From Streptomyces sp. NRRL WC-3618 (GTDB taxonomy: Bacteria; Actinomycetota; Actinomycetes; Streptomycetales; Streptomycetaceae), in NCBI RefSeq assembly GCF_001280005.1, contig NZ_LGDW01000034.1, positions 1 through 23,445 on the forward strand: a stretch of DNA of 23,445 bases, read 5' to 3'. Below are positions 15,578 to 23,047 of this stretch, piece by piece (the stretch's first letter is position 1; every line of letters begins with the position of its first letter). The notes beneath the pieces are model-generated. The model was not told where the DNA came from. It searched no databases and saw nothing but the letters and a program-made list of their open reading frames with translations. The position numbers and the translations under genes are program-made.

Positions 15578-16512
15578 TCGAGAGCTCTCTTCGAGGCGGT
15601 GTGCAAGATGGAGCAGGTCTGCCAGGCGCAGTACCCGTCCGTTGAATCCTGGGAGGGGGACGTGGAGCGGCTGGGTCCAGTGGGCGGGGATTGCATCGAG
15701 TCCGTAGTACGCCCCGGCGAGGCCTCCGGTCACCGCGGCGACGGTGTCCGTGTCGCCGCCGAGGTCGATCGCCGTGCGTATGGCGTCTTCGAAGCTGGTG
15801 GTGGTGTGCAGGCCCCAGACGGCTGAGCCCAGGCAGGGCCAGACGGCGCCGTTGAACTCGGTCGCCTGATCGGGGTGCCAGTCGGGCGCGAGGACGGTGG
15901 CGTAGCGGCCGCGGTGGTCGGGGTGGACGAGAGCCAGGATGTCGGGGAGCGCGGTGAGGGGGTCGGTGTCCTCGAACGTGACGCGGATGAGTTCGTGGAA
16001 GATCGCGGTGCCTTCCCAGGCCGCGCGGTCGCCGTGGGTGAGGGCGGCGATGCGGCGGGCCGCGTCCATGGTGGCTTCTTGGCCGGCGGCCGCGAAGTGG
16101 ACCGCGGAGGTCGATGCCCGCATCAGGGAGCCGTTTCCCGCTGCTCGTTGGTTGACCTGGAAATGGATCGCGGCGGCGAGGTCCCAGGGCATGCCGTTGG
16201 TCAGGACGTCTTCGGTCTGCAGACCGATGTCCTTGGGGTCTGATGCTGCCCATCGCTGGAAGCGGGCGAAGATGTCCGGCAGATCCAGTCCGCCCCGCTC
16301 CAGCAGCGACTCCGCGACCAGGACGGCCATCTGCGTGTCGTCAGTGGCCTCGCCAGGGTCCCAGCCACCGCCTCCGCACATCTCGCCACCGGCACCAGGC
16401 GCGGGAAACCGCGCGGAGAACGCACCCGGGGGACCGAACTCGAGGGGCCGCCCAGTGCGTCACCCACCGCTGAGCCGACGATCACGCCGGCGGCCCGCTG
16501 AATCCGCTTCAT
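15575..16512 (-). pseudogene. ADP-ribosylglycohydrolase family protein (one frameshift)
   Basis: The N-terminus at ATG 16512 reads MKRIQRAAGVIVGSAVGDAL. Near 16440-16450 the frame slips, and the rest follows in another frame: GGEMCGGGGWDPGEATDDTQ, then NGSLMRASTSAVHFA, and near the C-terminus IDLGGDTDTVAAVTGGLAGA. GDA, TDDT and GDTDT supply the two-magnesium site of DraG/ARH-type enzymes, which remove ADP-ribose from proteins or small molecules. Length after correction, about 312 residues, is normal. A single lost base explains the break. It is the cargo of an inserted segment and divergent from an uncharacterised gene. Confidence 0.85.
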
Positions 16513-16782
16513 TCGCGCAGGTTATCTGTGCCGCGCCGACGGCCCCGCGGCCCCATTTCCTTCCTCGGCTCCCCGAACCATCGGCGGCGAACACATCTCG
16601 CCTCCGGAGAAACACCGCCCGAGTGCCTAGTCCAGATCTCGCGGGCGATCGAGTGTCATGGCCAGCGGTGACGGCGATTGAGCTGGATCTTGCTGATGGT
16701 CGGCCTGCTTCGCTGCTGACTCGGGAAGCGCATCCAGCCGGATTCATGGTGTCCCAAGTAGTGCGCTGGATAGGTTGCTCTG
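16513..16782. promoter_or_regulatory. Divergent intergenic region inside the inserted segment
   Basis: 270 bp separate the starts of the two divergent cargo genes and should hold both promoters. No clear operator, hairpin or ribosome binding site was recognised. Confidence 0.35.
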
Positions 16783-17471
16783 ATGAAGCTGCCCGCGTAC
16801 TGGATGACGCGTCCCGCTCCACCCCCGGACCGCAGGACGTCAGCATCCTTCGACGGACTGCTGGAGCAAGCGCTCGCGAACGGTCCCGATGAGCCCATCG
16901 ACTACCGGCTCGAGGCGCCGAAATGGCAGTTCCTCTGCCATGCCGCAGACCGCGGCAGACTGCTGTTGCACGGCTCGGGTGACCCGGCGATCAGCCTCTT
17001 CGAACCCCGGCAGCCGGACGACAGCAGAGAGTTCGGCAACCGGCGCGCGCGGTCTTCGCCGCCGGCGACGGGCTCTGGCCGATGTACTACGCGATCCTGG
17101 ACCGGGACCGCCACCCGATGTCGTTGATCAATGGCTGCGCCCGCCTCGCCAACGGTAGCGAGAGGCTCGGCGAGCCGCGCTACTACTTCTCCATCAGCGC
17201 GCGGGCCCTGAAGCAGCAGCACTGGCGTCCCGGCACGGTTTACCTGCTGCCCGCCGGCACCTTCGAGCTGCAGCCGCGGATGCGGGTCGGCGATGTCTCG
17301 GTGCAGCCGGCCCAATGGGCAAGTCCCGTACCGGTGACCCCTGTCGCCAAACTGGCCGTGCAGCCGGAGGACTTCCCGTTCCTGGACCAGATCCGCGGCC
17401 ATGACGATGAGCGGGTCTGGACCCGTGCCGCCGAGGGCCCGGATGGTTTCCCCTGGCATGCGGAGGCGTGA
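16783..17471 (+). pseudogene. Conserved hypothetical protein (2-nt slippage frameshift); possible ADP-ribosyltransferase-like fold
   Basis: The reading starts at ATG 16783 (MKLPAYWMTRPAPPPDRR) and runs to FEPRQPDDSREFGNRRA. There an extra GC in the run GCGCGCGC (about 17042-17049) shifts the frame. The protein resumes AVFAAGDGLWPMYYAILDRD and ends FPWHAEA at TGA 17471. Corrected length is about 229 residues. The combination LLHGSGDPAI...F.P and AVFAAGDGLWPMYYAI is reminiscent of the HGT and downstream strand-helix pattern of ADP-ribosyltransferase folds, but this is inference, not a recognised family match. Its divergent partner is an ADP-ribosylglycohydrolase. Confidence 0.6.
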
Positions 17472-17484
17472 CGCATGCGTCACG
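17467..17484. terminator. 18-bp perfect palindrome overlapping the stop codon
   Basis: CGTGACGCATGCGTCACG overlaps the TGA at 17469-17471. It probably terminates transcription at the edge of the inserted segment, 8 bp before the TGAGACA end block, or it could be a protein-binding site for the element end. Confidence 0.5.
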
Positions 17485-17491
17485 GCGCGGC

Positions 17492-17518
17492 TGAGACACC
17501 CGTGCAGGTCACATAACA
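17492..17518 (-). repeat. Right imperfect inverted repeat of the 1.97-kb segment
   Basis: TGAGACA (17492-17498), GCAG (17504-17507) and CATAAC (17512-17517) on the plus strand are the inverted counterparts of TGTCTCA, CTGC and GTTATG at 15551-15577. Confidence 0.55.
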
Positions 17519-17658
17519 CCGTCCAGCGCCGTCGCGTCCGGCAACTGCGCGGACCCGGCCACCACCTCGGGGAAGGCCGGCACCATCTCGGTGCCGCGCC
17601 TCGAACGCAGCACCACCCGCCCCGCGTCGACGGACACCAGCGCCCTAAAACCGTCGTT
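17519..17658 (-). pseudogene. ATP-dependent DNA ligase, first fragment
   Basis: The minus strand encodes DGFRALVSVDAGRVVLRSRR and GTEMVPAFPEVVAGSAQLPD then ATALDG, the start of the adenylation domain just after the catalytic Lys of motif I (KxDGxR). The preceding residues read LEN rather than the expected EPK, so the catalytic Lys and everything before it are missing. The left edge joins the fragment at 15548 across the inserted segment. The right edge ends near the TGTCTCATGAGACA palindrome. Confidence 0.75.
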
Positions 17659-17673
17659 CTCCAGATTGCTGGG

Positions 17674-17687
17674 TGTCTCATGAGACA
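17674..17687. repeat. TGTCTCATGAGACA palindrome
   Basis: A perfect 14-bp palindrome built from two head-to-head copies of the TGTCTCA block seen at both ends of the 1.97-kb segment. It is followed by CTGCACGG, as in the right end. It may mark a second element end or a joined-end junction. Confidence 0.5.
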
Positions 17688-17724
17688 TCTGCACGGAGCT
17701 TCCATCGGCTGACACGTACCGACG

Positions 17725-18189
17725 TCAGGATCCGGCAGTGGACACGTGGCGAGCCAACCCGGCGGCCAGGCGTCGCATGACCGTGCGGTTAGCGCGCCGC
17801 ATCATGGCCCGGACGACGGGTGCAAGCAGGCGGTCGGCGAGAGGAGCGCGCGTCCAGGCGTAGGTGAACGACACGTGACTCCCGCTGGTCCGCAGCGGTT
17901 CGATGGTGTAGGTGCCGTGTGCCAAGCGCCGGCCGGCCGCGCTGACGTTCCGTTCGACGATGCGCCGCGGCGGGTCGGCCTCAACGACCTCGATAGAGAC
18001 GTCGGTCTTCGTGCCACCCAATGCGGCTGTGACCGTGGCGCACGATCCGATGCCGCGGTCGGGGCCGCTGTAGCGCCAGTCGGTCAGGTAGTGGTTGGTG
18101 AATCGCTCGTGGCGAGCAATGACGTCGAGGAAGTCGTAGACCTGCTCGGGCGTCTGCGGTACATCGATCGACACGGTGACAGACTTCAT
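17725..18189 (-). CDS. SRPBCC family protein
   Basis: The 154-residue protein (MKSVTVSIDVPQTPEQVYDF) is of the polyketide cyclase/START-like type. Evidence is the VPQTPEQVYDFL first strand/helix, strand DVSIEVVEADPPRRIVERNV, SHVSFTYAWTRAPL and a long basic C-terminal helix. It is divergent from a TetR regulator with only about 50 bp between starts, and one 16-bp operator overlaps its start codon, so it is very likely the repressor's target. ATG 18189 has no good upstream Shine-Dalgarno, so leaderless translation is possible. The ligand is unknown. Confidence 0.85.
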   Translation of the reverse strand: MKSVTVSIDVPQTPEQVYDFLDVIARHERFTNHYLTDWRYSGPDRGIGSCATVTAALGGTKTDVSIEVVEADPPRRIVERNVSAAGRRLAHGTYTIEPLRTSGSHVSFTYAWTRAPLADRLLAPVVRAMMRRANRTVMRRLAAGLARHVSTAGS

Positions 18190-18227
18190 GTACCACACGG
18201 TACATAGGACCTGTACCAATTGGTACA
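18189..18227. promoter_or_regulatory. Paired TetR-type operators between SRPBCC gene and regulator
   Basis: Two 16-bp palindromes share identical arms TGTACC...GGTACA: 18189-18204 with centre ACAC and 18212-18227 with centre AATT. Their centres are 23 bp apart, about two helical turns. The left one overlaps the SRPBCC start codon and the right one lies just before the tetR start, so both divergent genes can be repressed together. Confidence 0.8.
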
Positions 18228-18238
18228 CTTGTGACGTG

Positions 18239-18844
18239 GTGAATACGGACAGCTCGCATCCTCAGGGCAAGGCCACGCCTGGCACGGACGGGGGCCGACG
18301 CGCCCAACTGGTGAACGCTGCCGTCGACCACGTCGAGGCACACGGCATCGCGGACCTGAGCCTGCGTGGCCTGGGCGCCGCGATCGGCATCAGTCACCGC
18401 ATGCTGATCCACTATTTCGGCTCCAAGGAACAGTTGGTCGTCGAGATCGTCCGGACGTCGGAGCGGCGCCAGCGTGATCTGCTGTCCCGGCTCCGCACGG
18501 AGCCCGGTCTCTCGCCCGTTGATGTCGCGAGGCTCCTCTGGCGGCAGCTGACAGACCCTCGACTGGCCGGTCAGGAGCGGCTCTTCTTCGAAATCTGCGG
18601 GCACGGGCTGCGGGGCCGCCCCGAGGCTGCCCCGATCCTGAAAGGGCTCGTGACGGACTGGCTGGAGCCGCTCGTGGCCGCCGAGATTGCCGCGGGCGCG
18701 GACCCTGCCACGGCCCGGAACCGGGCCAGGCTGGGACTGGCCACCGTGCGCGGTCTGCTGCTCGACCTGCTCGCCACCGGTGACCGCGTCGGCGTCGACG
18801 CGGCGATGGAGGAGTTCCTCCGGCTGTACTACGGCTCGAAGTGA
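18239..18844 (+). CDS. TetR/AcrR family transcriptional regulator
   Basis: The product of about 201 residues starts at GTG 18239 (GTG 18236 is equally possible; the upstream in-frame GTG at 18176 lies inside the divergent gene). The N-terminal DNA-binding domain is typical: RAQLVNAAVDHVEAHGIADL, LSLRGLGAAIGIS and HYFGSKEQLVVEIVR. The helical C-terminal part should bind a small-molecule ligand. The two operators just upstream suggest autoregulation and control of the divergent SRPBCC gene. Confidence 0.9.
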   Translation: MNTDSSHPQGKATPGTDGGRRAQLVNAAVDHVEAHGIADLSLRGLGAAIGISHRMLIHYFGSKEQLVVEIVRTSERRQRDLLSRLRTEPGLSPVDVARLLWRQLTDPRLAGQERLFFEICGHGLRGRPEAAPILKGLVTDWLEPLVAAEIAAGADPATARNRARLGLATVRGLLLDLLATGDRVGVDAAMEEFLRLYYGSK

Positions 18845-18989
18845 CGGAGTCGCCGATCAGGCCAAGCTGCCGGGTCGGACGACTGCCACCGTCGAACGAT
18901 GGTGGCCGAGGTAGACGTACGCCTCGACCCGCTTCGCAGACTTTCTGAGCGCCCGCACCCGACCCGACCACAGGCCCGACCACGGCAGG

Positions 18990-19229
18990 TCAGCGCGCTA
19001 CGGCACCTCGCGTCCGGTGCCGTGGCTTGAGTTCCTGGCGTACGTCCAGGTAACAGCGCAGCCGGACGCCGGGCTGCCCCGGATCCCGGGTCGTACGGTC
19101 CGCCGGTGAGGTCGCCCACCGCGCGGCGAGCAGCTCCTGGACGGCGAAGGCGGTCCGGTCGTCGCACGCCGCGATCTCCACCACGGCCAGCCCCGGCTGT
19201 TCCACATGCGCTTCATTGATCGGCCCCAT
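18990..19229 (-). CDS. DUF6207 family protein
   Basis: The 79-residue protein MGPINEAHVEQPGLAVVEIA, followed by RTAFAVQELLAARWATS and DPGQPGVRLRCYLDVRQ, matches the small streptomycete family DUF6207, which has no known function. ATG 19229 was chosen because family similarity starts there, though the upstream frame is open. It lies between the TetR gene and the Ku remnant. Confidence 0.75.
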   Translation of the reverse strand: MGPINEAHVEQPGLAVVEIAACDDRTAFAVQELLAARWATSPADRTTRDPGQPGVRLRCYLDVRQELKPRHRTRGAVAR

Positions 19230-19383
19230 GCACGGCACTACGCTCCGGCGCCCGAAAAGGTTCTGCGATCCGGCCGTCTTCACCCGACCGAGTAGGTCCC
19301 AGCACCTGCTGGTCTTCCTCGTGCTGGACGGTGCTGCCGCTCGTACGCTGGTTGTGTTCTCGGGGCTGTCGCGGAGGTGTGCT

Positions 19384-19432
19384 GTGCCCCGAACCGTATG
19401 GTCAGGAGCTATCTCTTTCGGGCTGGTCACTT
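19384..19432 (+). pseudogene. ku: Ku protein, N-terminal remnant
   Basis: GTG 19384 follows a good GGAGG site (19373-19377). The frame encodes VPRTVWSGAISFGLVT, the invariant N-terminus of bacterial Ku, the double-strand-end binding protein of NHEJ. After about 16 residues the sequence no longer matches Ku; the frame ends at 19482 in unrelated DNA. The upstream start signals appear intact. The C-terminal part of a Ku gene is at 21943-22386 in the same direction. Confidence 0.75.
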
Positions 19433-19521
19433 CTCTGAACTACGGCTGCTGGCCAGCTTCGCGGAGCACGCTGCGGCAGTGACGGTGTGGAGGTTGGTCG
19501 GCATCGCCTCGCCTGCGACCT

Positions 19522-20364
19522 TTATGGGTGTTCGCTGAGTTGGAGGAGGCCGGCGAGGGAGAAGCACAGGGCGCCGGTGAGGGTGCCCCAGTTGGCGATG
19601 TCGGCGTTGACGAGGCTGTCGGTGGCGGGGCGGGTGTAGGCCGCGAACGCGGAGACCATGAAGAGGGCGGAGCCGAGCTGGTTCACGGTCACGATCCGCC
19701 AGCCGAGGCTGTGCGGGCGCAGGCAGGGCCGGCCGTGGCAGATCTCGACGAAGCCCAGATGGCCGGAGACCAGGAAAAGGGCGCAGCCGATCATGTCGGG
19801 CACCCAGATCAGCCGGTTGACCTGGTGGACGTTCAGGCCCTGCAGGAAGGAGTCCAGCAGGTCGACGGCGAAGACGAGAGTGCCCGCGAACAGGACGAAC
19901 GTGCTCAGCCAGTCCACCCGCATCGGCTCGTAACTCCACCACCGCCAGCGGCCGGTGACCAGCCGGCCTTCGCCACCCCCTTCGTGGCGGGGCGCGTTGA
20001 CCACCTGGAGCAGTGATACGTACCCGCCGGTGGTGAAGAACAGGCCGCCGGCGAAGTAGATCGAGGCGCACGTGGTGGCGTCTCCGGAGCCGAACTGGGC
20101 GACGGCCGCGCCGGCGGCGAAGAGGGCCCCGCCGATGACGAAGGCGATCGCCGCGATGGCGTTGAGCCGGCGCAGGCGGGCGATGGCAACGGCGTCCGCA
20201 CGGATGTGCCGAGTTGCCGTCGTGCCGTGGGGACGGACGGCGAGTACTCCGCGTCGGCGCGCGAGCCGGGACTCCCACACGGCGGTGCCGCCGCCGGGAG
20301 GGTGCCAGGTGAGCCGGGTGGTGAACGGTCCCGCGCCCTCGGCGCGCTGCTCAGGCTGTCCCAC
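19522..20364 (-). CDS. Multi-pass membrane protein of unknown function
   Basis: The 280-residue protein has a GTG start at 20364. A soluble N-terminus (RLTWHPPGGGTAVWESRLAR) is followed by about six hydrophobic segments, for example AIAAIAFVIGGALFAAGAAV, ASIYFAGGLFFTTGGYVSLL, FVLFAGTLVFAVDLLDSFL and ANWGTLTGALCFSLAGLLQL. No family is recognised with certainty; related proteins in streptomycetes are annotated only as membrane proteins. It lies between the two Ku fragments and is co-oriented with the next membrane-protein gene. Confidence 0.75.
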   Translation of the reverse strand: MGQPEQRAEGAGPFTTRLTWHPPGGGTAVWESRLARRRGVLAVRPHGTTATRHIRADAVAIARLRRLNAIAAIAFVIGGALFAAGAAVAQFGSGDATTCASIYFAGGLFFTTGGYVSLLQVVNAPRHEGGGEGRLVTGRWRWWSYEPMRVDWLSTFVLFAGTLVFAVDLLDSFLQGLNVHQVNRLIWVPDMIGCALFLVSGHLGFVEICHGRPCLRPHSLGWRIVTVNQLGSALFMVSAFAAYTRPATDSLVNADIANWGTLTGALCFSLAGLLQLSEHP

Positions 20365-20502
20365 GGGCCGAGCCTAGAAATTCAGGCAGGACCGGAAGAC
20401 GGGCGAGACGCCGTCGGTCCGAGCCGTCGCTGCAGCCTGCGGGGGTGTGGCCTGGTGCCTGGCTGGCCCGGTCTTGGCGGCGGGATGCGGGGCGAGGCCG
20501 GT

Positions 20503-21690
20503 TCATGCGGGTGGGATGGCGGCGACGCCGCCTTCTTCTTCGGGGCTCATGGGCGGGCGTCGTTTGGTGCCGCGCCACCACAGCAGGCGGCCGTAGGTGG
20601 AGATGGTGACGAGCGCGGCTCCGACGACGACGTAGATGCTCAGGACGATGAGCTGCTGGGTGATTGCGTTGCCGTCGAAGTAGAGGGTGTTGCGGACCAG
20701 GGTCGCCCCGTTCCACGGCGGCAGGACGGGGCCGAGAAACTGCCAAAAGACCGGCAGGTAGGCGGTTCCGTTGACTCCGCCGGTCGAGGGGTTGCCGAAG
20801 AAGACGACGATGACGACGGTGAGCAGAGTGCCGATCGGGCCGATCAGGCTCTGAAGCGTTGCGGCGAGCAGCGCGACGGCCAGGCACATGAGGGTGAACT
20901 CTCCCCACAGGGGCCAGAAGTTGGTGCCGACGTCCGGGTAGGCGTCAAGGATCGGACCGATGATCACGTCGAAGACCAGGCCGGCGATGACCGCGTAGCC
21001 GATGAGGCTGAGGACGCGCCGACGGGCTGACGCGGTGCCGGTGCGCTGCATGGCGAGGGTGGAGCCCAGATAGCCGGCCACGAGCAGCACGAACACGGCG
21101 ATGCCCGGGACCACGCCGAGCGGGTCCTCCTTGGGAAGTTTGTTGGTCACCTTGAAGGCGAGATGCCGGCCCTGGTCCTTGGCGGCCTTCTCGTAGACAG
21201 CGGGCATCTGGCCGGGGGCGACCAGGCTCGCGGCCTCGGCGATCACCACGGTGTTGCTCTGCGTCACGAAGCCGCCGTAGATCTCGGTGCGGTTGGCGGC
21301 GTCCTCCAGGGCGGCCTGGTCCTTGTAGTGGTGGATCTTCAGCGAAACGTGTTCCTGGACGGCCGTGGTCAGCGGCGAGCTGCCGGTCACGCCCCACGGA
21401 AGGTCGCGCGCGACCACGGCATGCTGCGCCGACACGTAGGTCGTGACCATGATGGTGGCCATCACCAGGGCCATCAGCAGGCCGGTGATCAACGCCCGCC
21501 AGGACGGCGGCCTCGGCCCCTCGTCAAGCCCCGCGGACGCGGCGTGCCCTCCGCCCGGCCCACCCGGGGCAGACTGAGCCCGACTCACCGCGCCCGAGGG
21601 CGGGGGCGTCGGCGACGCAGGACCGTCCCCGGTACTGCGGTCCGTACTTCGGTCGGCGTTCCGGCCGGAGTCGCCTCCTGTGTCGCTCAT
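20503..21690 (-). CDS. YhgE/Pip- or SNG1-like (DUF3533-type) membrane protein
   Basis: The 395-residue protein starts at ATG 21690 (MSDTGGDSGRNADRSTDRST) after AGGGAAA. A Pro/Ser-rich cytoplasmic tail is followed by a membrane span (ALITGLLMALVMATIMVTTY) and an extracytoplasmic domain of about 120 residues. Five hydrophobic segments follow (PGIAVFVLLVAGYLGSTLAM, YAVIAGLVFDVIIGPIL and others), then a basic C-terminus. One span, an external domain and five spans resemble ABC-2-like/YhgE and DUF3533 proteins. Function is unknown, possibly transport or cell-envelope maintenance. Confidence 0.75.
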   Translation of the reverse strand: MSDTGGDSGRNADRSTDRSTGDGPASPTPPPSGAVSRAQSAPGGPGGGHAASAGLDEGPRPPSWRALITGLLMALVMATIMVTTYVSAQHAVVARDLPWGVTGSSPLTTAVQEHVSLKIHHYKDQAALEDAANRTEIYGGFVTQSNTVVIAEAASLVAPGQMPAVYEKAAKDQGRHLAFKVTNKLPKEDPLGVVPGIAVFVLLVAGYLGSTLAMQRTGTASARRRVLSLIGYAVIAGLVFDVIIGPILDAYPDVGTNFWPLWGEFTLMCLAVALLAATLQSLIGPIGTLLTVVIVVFFGNPSTGGVNGTAYLPVFWQFLGPVLPPWNGATLVRNTLYFDGNAITQQLIVLSIYVVVGAALVTISTYGRLLWWRGTKRRPPMSPEEEGGVAAIPPA

Positions 21691-21942
21691 GGCATTTCCC
21701 TGGTCACTGGGCGCTTGGGGCACCTCGCTTCACGCACCCCTGAACACCCAGCGACTCTGCCAGAGCAGATCGCGCAAGACGGTCATTTCGTGAGTGTTTC
21801 ATCCATATCGGTCCCATAGTCGACGTGGCCGTCAAGGGAAGCGAAGCGCATTAGACAGAGAAGGACCTGCGAAGTCCCCGAAGGCGGCGCCGCGAGGCTA
21901 TCGCCGTGCAGGCATGCCGAGGAATACGGGCCCACCTCCGGC

Positions 21943-22386
21943 CGCCGCGTCAATCTGATCGTCCTGCATGCGATGCCCTGGCCGGACGAGATCCGCGACC
22001 CCTCCAGTCTGGCGCCGGAAGCAGCCGAGTCGGACGAGGACGTCGGAGCCCAGGCTCTCATCGACTCCATGAGCCGCGACGGCATCGAGGACGCGGAGTT
22101 CGCCGTGGACCGGTACACCGAGGCCCTGGAGCAGGTGATCGAGGCGAAGCTGGAGCACCGGGCGCCGTCCGTGGCGCCGGCGGCCGCGGAGCCGACGGGC
22201 CGGGGACTCGATCTGATGGCGGCGCTGGAAGAATCCGTGGCCAAGGCGAAGGCATCCCGCGGTGAGCGCGGCGACGCGGACGTGCACGAGCTGCCGAAGA
22301 AGAAGGCCGCGGCCAGGAAGACGGCGAAGGAGACGGCCGTCAGGAAGACCGCCGCGAAGAAGGCGGCGACGAAACGGGGCGCGTAG
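21943..22386 (+). pseudogene. ku: Ku protein, C-terminal remnant
   Basis: The frame encodes IVLHAMPWPDEIRDPSSLAP, RYTEALEQVIEAKLEHRAPS and LDLMAALEESVAKAKASRGE, then a Lys/Ala tail (KKKAAARKTAKETA and onward) to TAG at 22386. The WPDEIR and EALEQVIEAK motifs are those of the Ku C-terminal region, and the basic tail is typical of actinobacterial Ku. Most of the central beta-barrel is missing: only about 16 N-terminal residues survive, 2.5 kb upstream. An internal ATG at 21973 could start a short product, but it could not form the DNA-encircling ring. Confidence 0.78.
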
Positions 22387-22446
22387 CTCGCTGTGGTGTC
22401 GACGGCATGAGCTGCTGGATGTGGTGGTGCTCGCAGGTCTCTGTCG

Positions 22447-22629
22447 TTAGGCGCGGATGCTGGTGTAGCGCACGCCCGGACCCCCTCGCTCCATCGCTGG
22501 GTTCATGCACCACTGGCAGAGCGGATTCTCTGGGGCTGCCGCTTGTGGCGTGACCTTGTTGGTGGTCGTTCGTGCAGCTCGGCGCCGGTATGGCTCACCG
22601 TACGGTTGCAACAGGTGTGGCGGTATCAC
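22447..22629 (-). CDS. Doubtful small ORF
   Basis: A 60-residue frame with a CQWC motif (NPLCQWCMNPAMERGGPG) could be a degraded zinc-ribbon-like protein. There is no start signal or family match. It may be chance in a decayed region. Confidence 0.2.
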   Translation of the reverse strand: MIPPHLLQPYGEPYRRRAARTTTNKVTPQAAAPENPLCQWCMNPAMERGGPGVRYTSIRA

Positions 22630-22699
22630 TGCATCGAGGGATGTATGTCTCTCGGGATCGGGTTCTCGTTCGAGAGCCTGCGCTTGGCGGAGACGGGGT

Positions 22700-22950
22700 G
22701 TCGGTTCGTGGCGAGGGCCTTGTGCGGTCCGGTGGTACCGATCGCCGCTCGATGCCGATCACCGGGTCGCCTTCGATCCAGCCCTGGTGCTGTCACCAGC
22801 CGTTCGCCTTGCGTGCGATGGACAGTTCGCGGTTGATGGTGCTGACGTCCATCCCGTCGGCCCGCGCTACCGCCAGTTCGCCGACATCCGGAGTGGCCTG
22901 CCGCAGGTCGCGATGAACGGGCAGGATTGCGTGCCTCGACACACGACGAC
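22700..22950 (-). pseudogene. Tyrosine recombinase (phage-type integrase), N-terminal remnant
   Basis: The minus strand encodes VARADGMDVSTINRELSIAR, KANGW, a TGA (22793-22795), then QHQGWIEGDPVIGIERRSVP and PDRT in the same frame. This is the SAM-like core-binding domain of tyrosine recombinases, where relatives read ...IGWW..GWIEGDP. A TGG to TGA change at the second Trp interrupts it, and a later frameshift ends the similarity. The catalytic domain is absent. Confidence 0.5.
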
Positions 22951-23047
22951 GCGATCCCCTCGCTGACATGACTTCACGAGTACCCGCATGCGGCCTGACC
23001 TGAGCGGACGAGACCGGCAAGGGCAACGGCAGTGGGGCGAAGGTCGT

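Larger units (their letters stand above)
15549..17518. mobile_element. 1.97-kb segment with inverted-repeat ends inserted in a DNA ligase gene
   Basis: The left end reads GTTATGCGGGCTGCC then TGTCTCA (to 15577). The right end, on the minus strand, reads GTTATGTGACCTGC then TGTCTCA (17517 down to 17492). GTTATG, CTGC and TGTCTCA are shared in order with similar spacing. Outside the ends, the flanking DNA (CCAGCTCG at 15541-15548 and CCGTCCAG from 17519) joins to give the continuous ligase reading ALDG-ELVVW. No target duplication is evident. The segment has no transposase and carries an ADP-ribosylglycohydrolase and a divergent hypothetical gene, so it would need trans help. Confidence 0.6.

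Noticed and set aside
15407..15826. Plus-strand frame at the left end of the inserted segment
   Set aside because: It lies opposite the ligase fragment and the ADP-ribosylglycohydrolase; its protein sequence has no family character.
22505..22966. Plus-strand open frames in the right-hand decayed region
   Set aside because: They oppose the tyrosine recombinase remnant, which has recognisable motifs on the minus strand.
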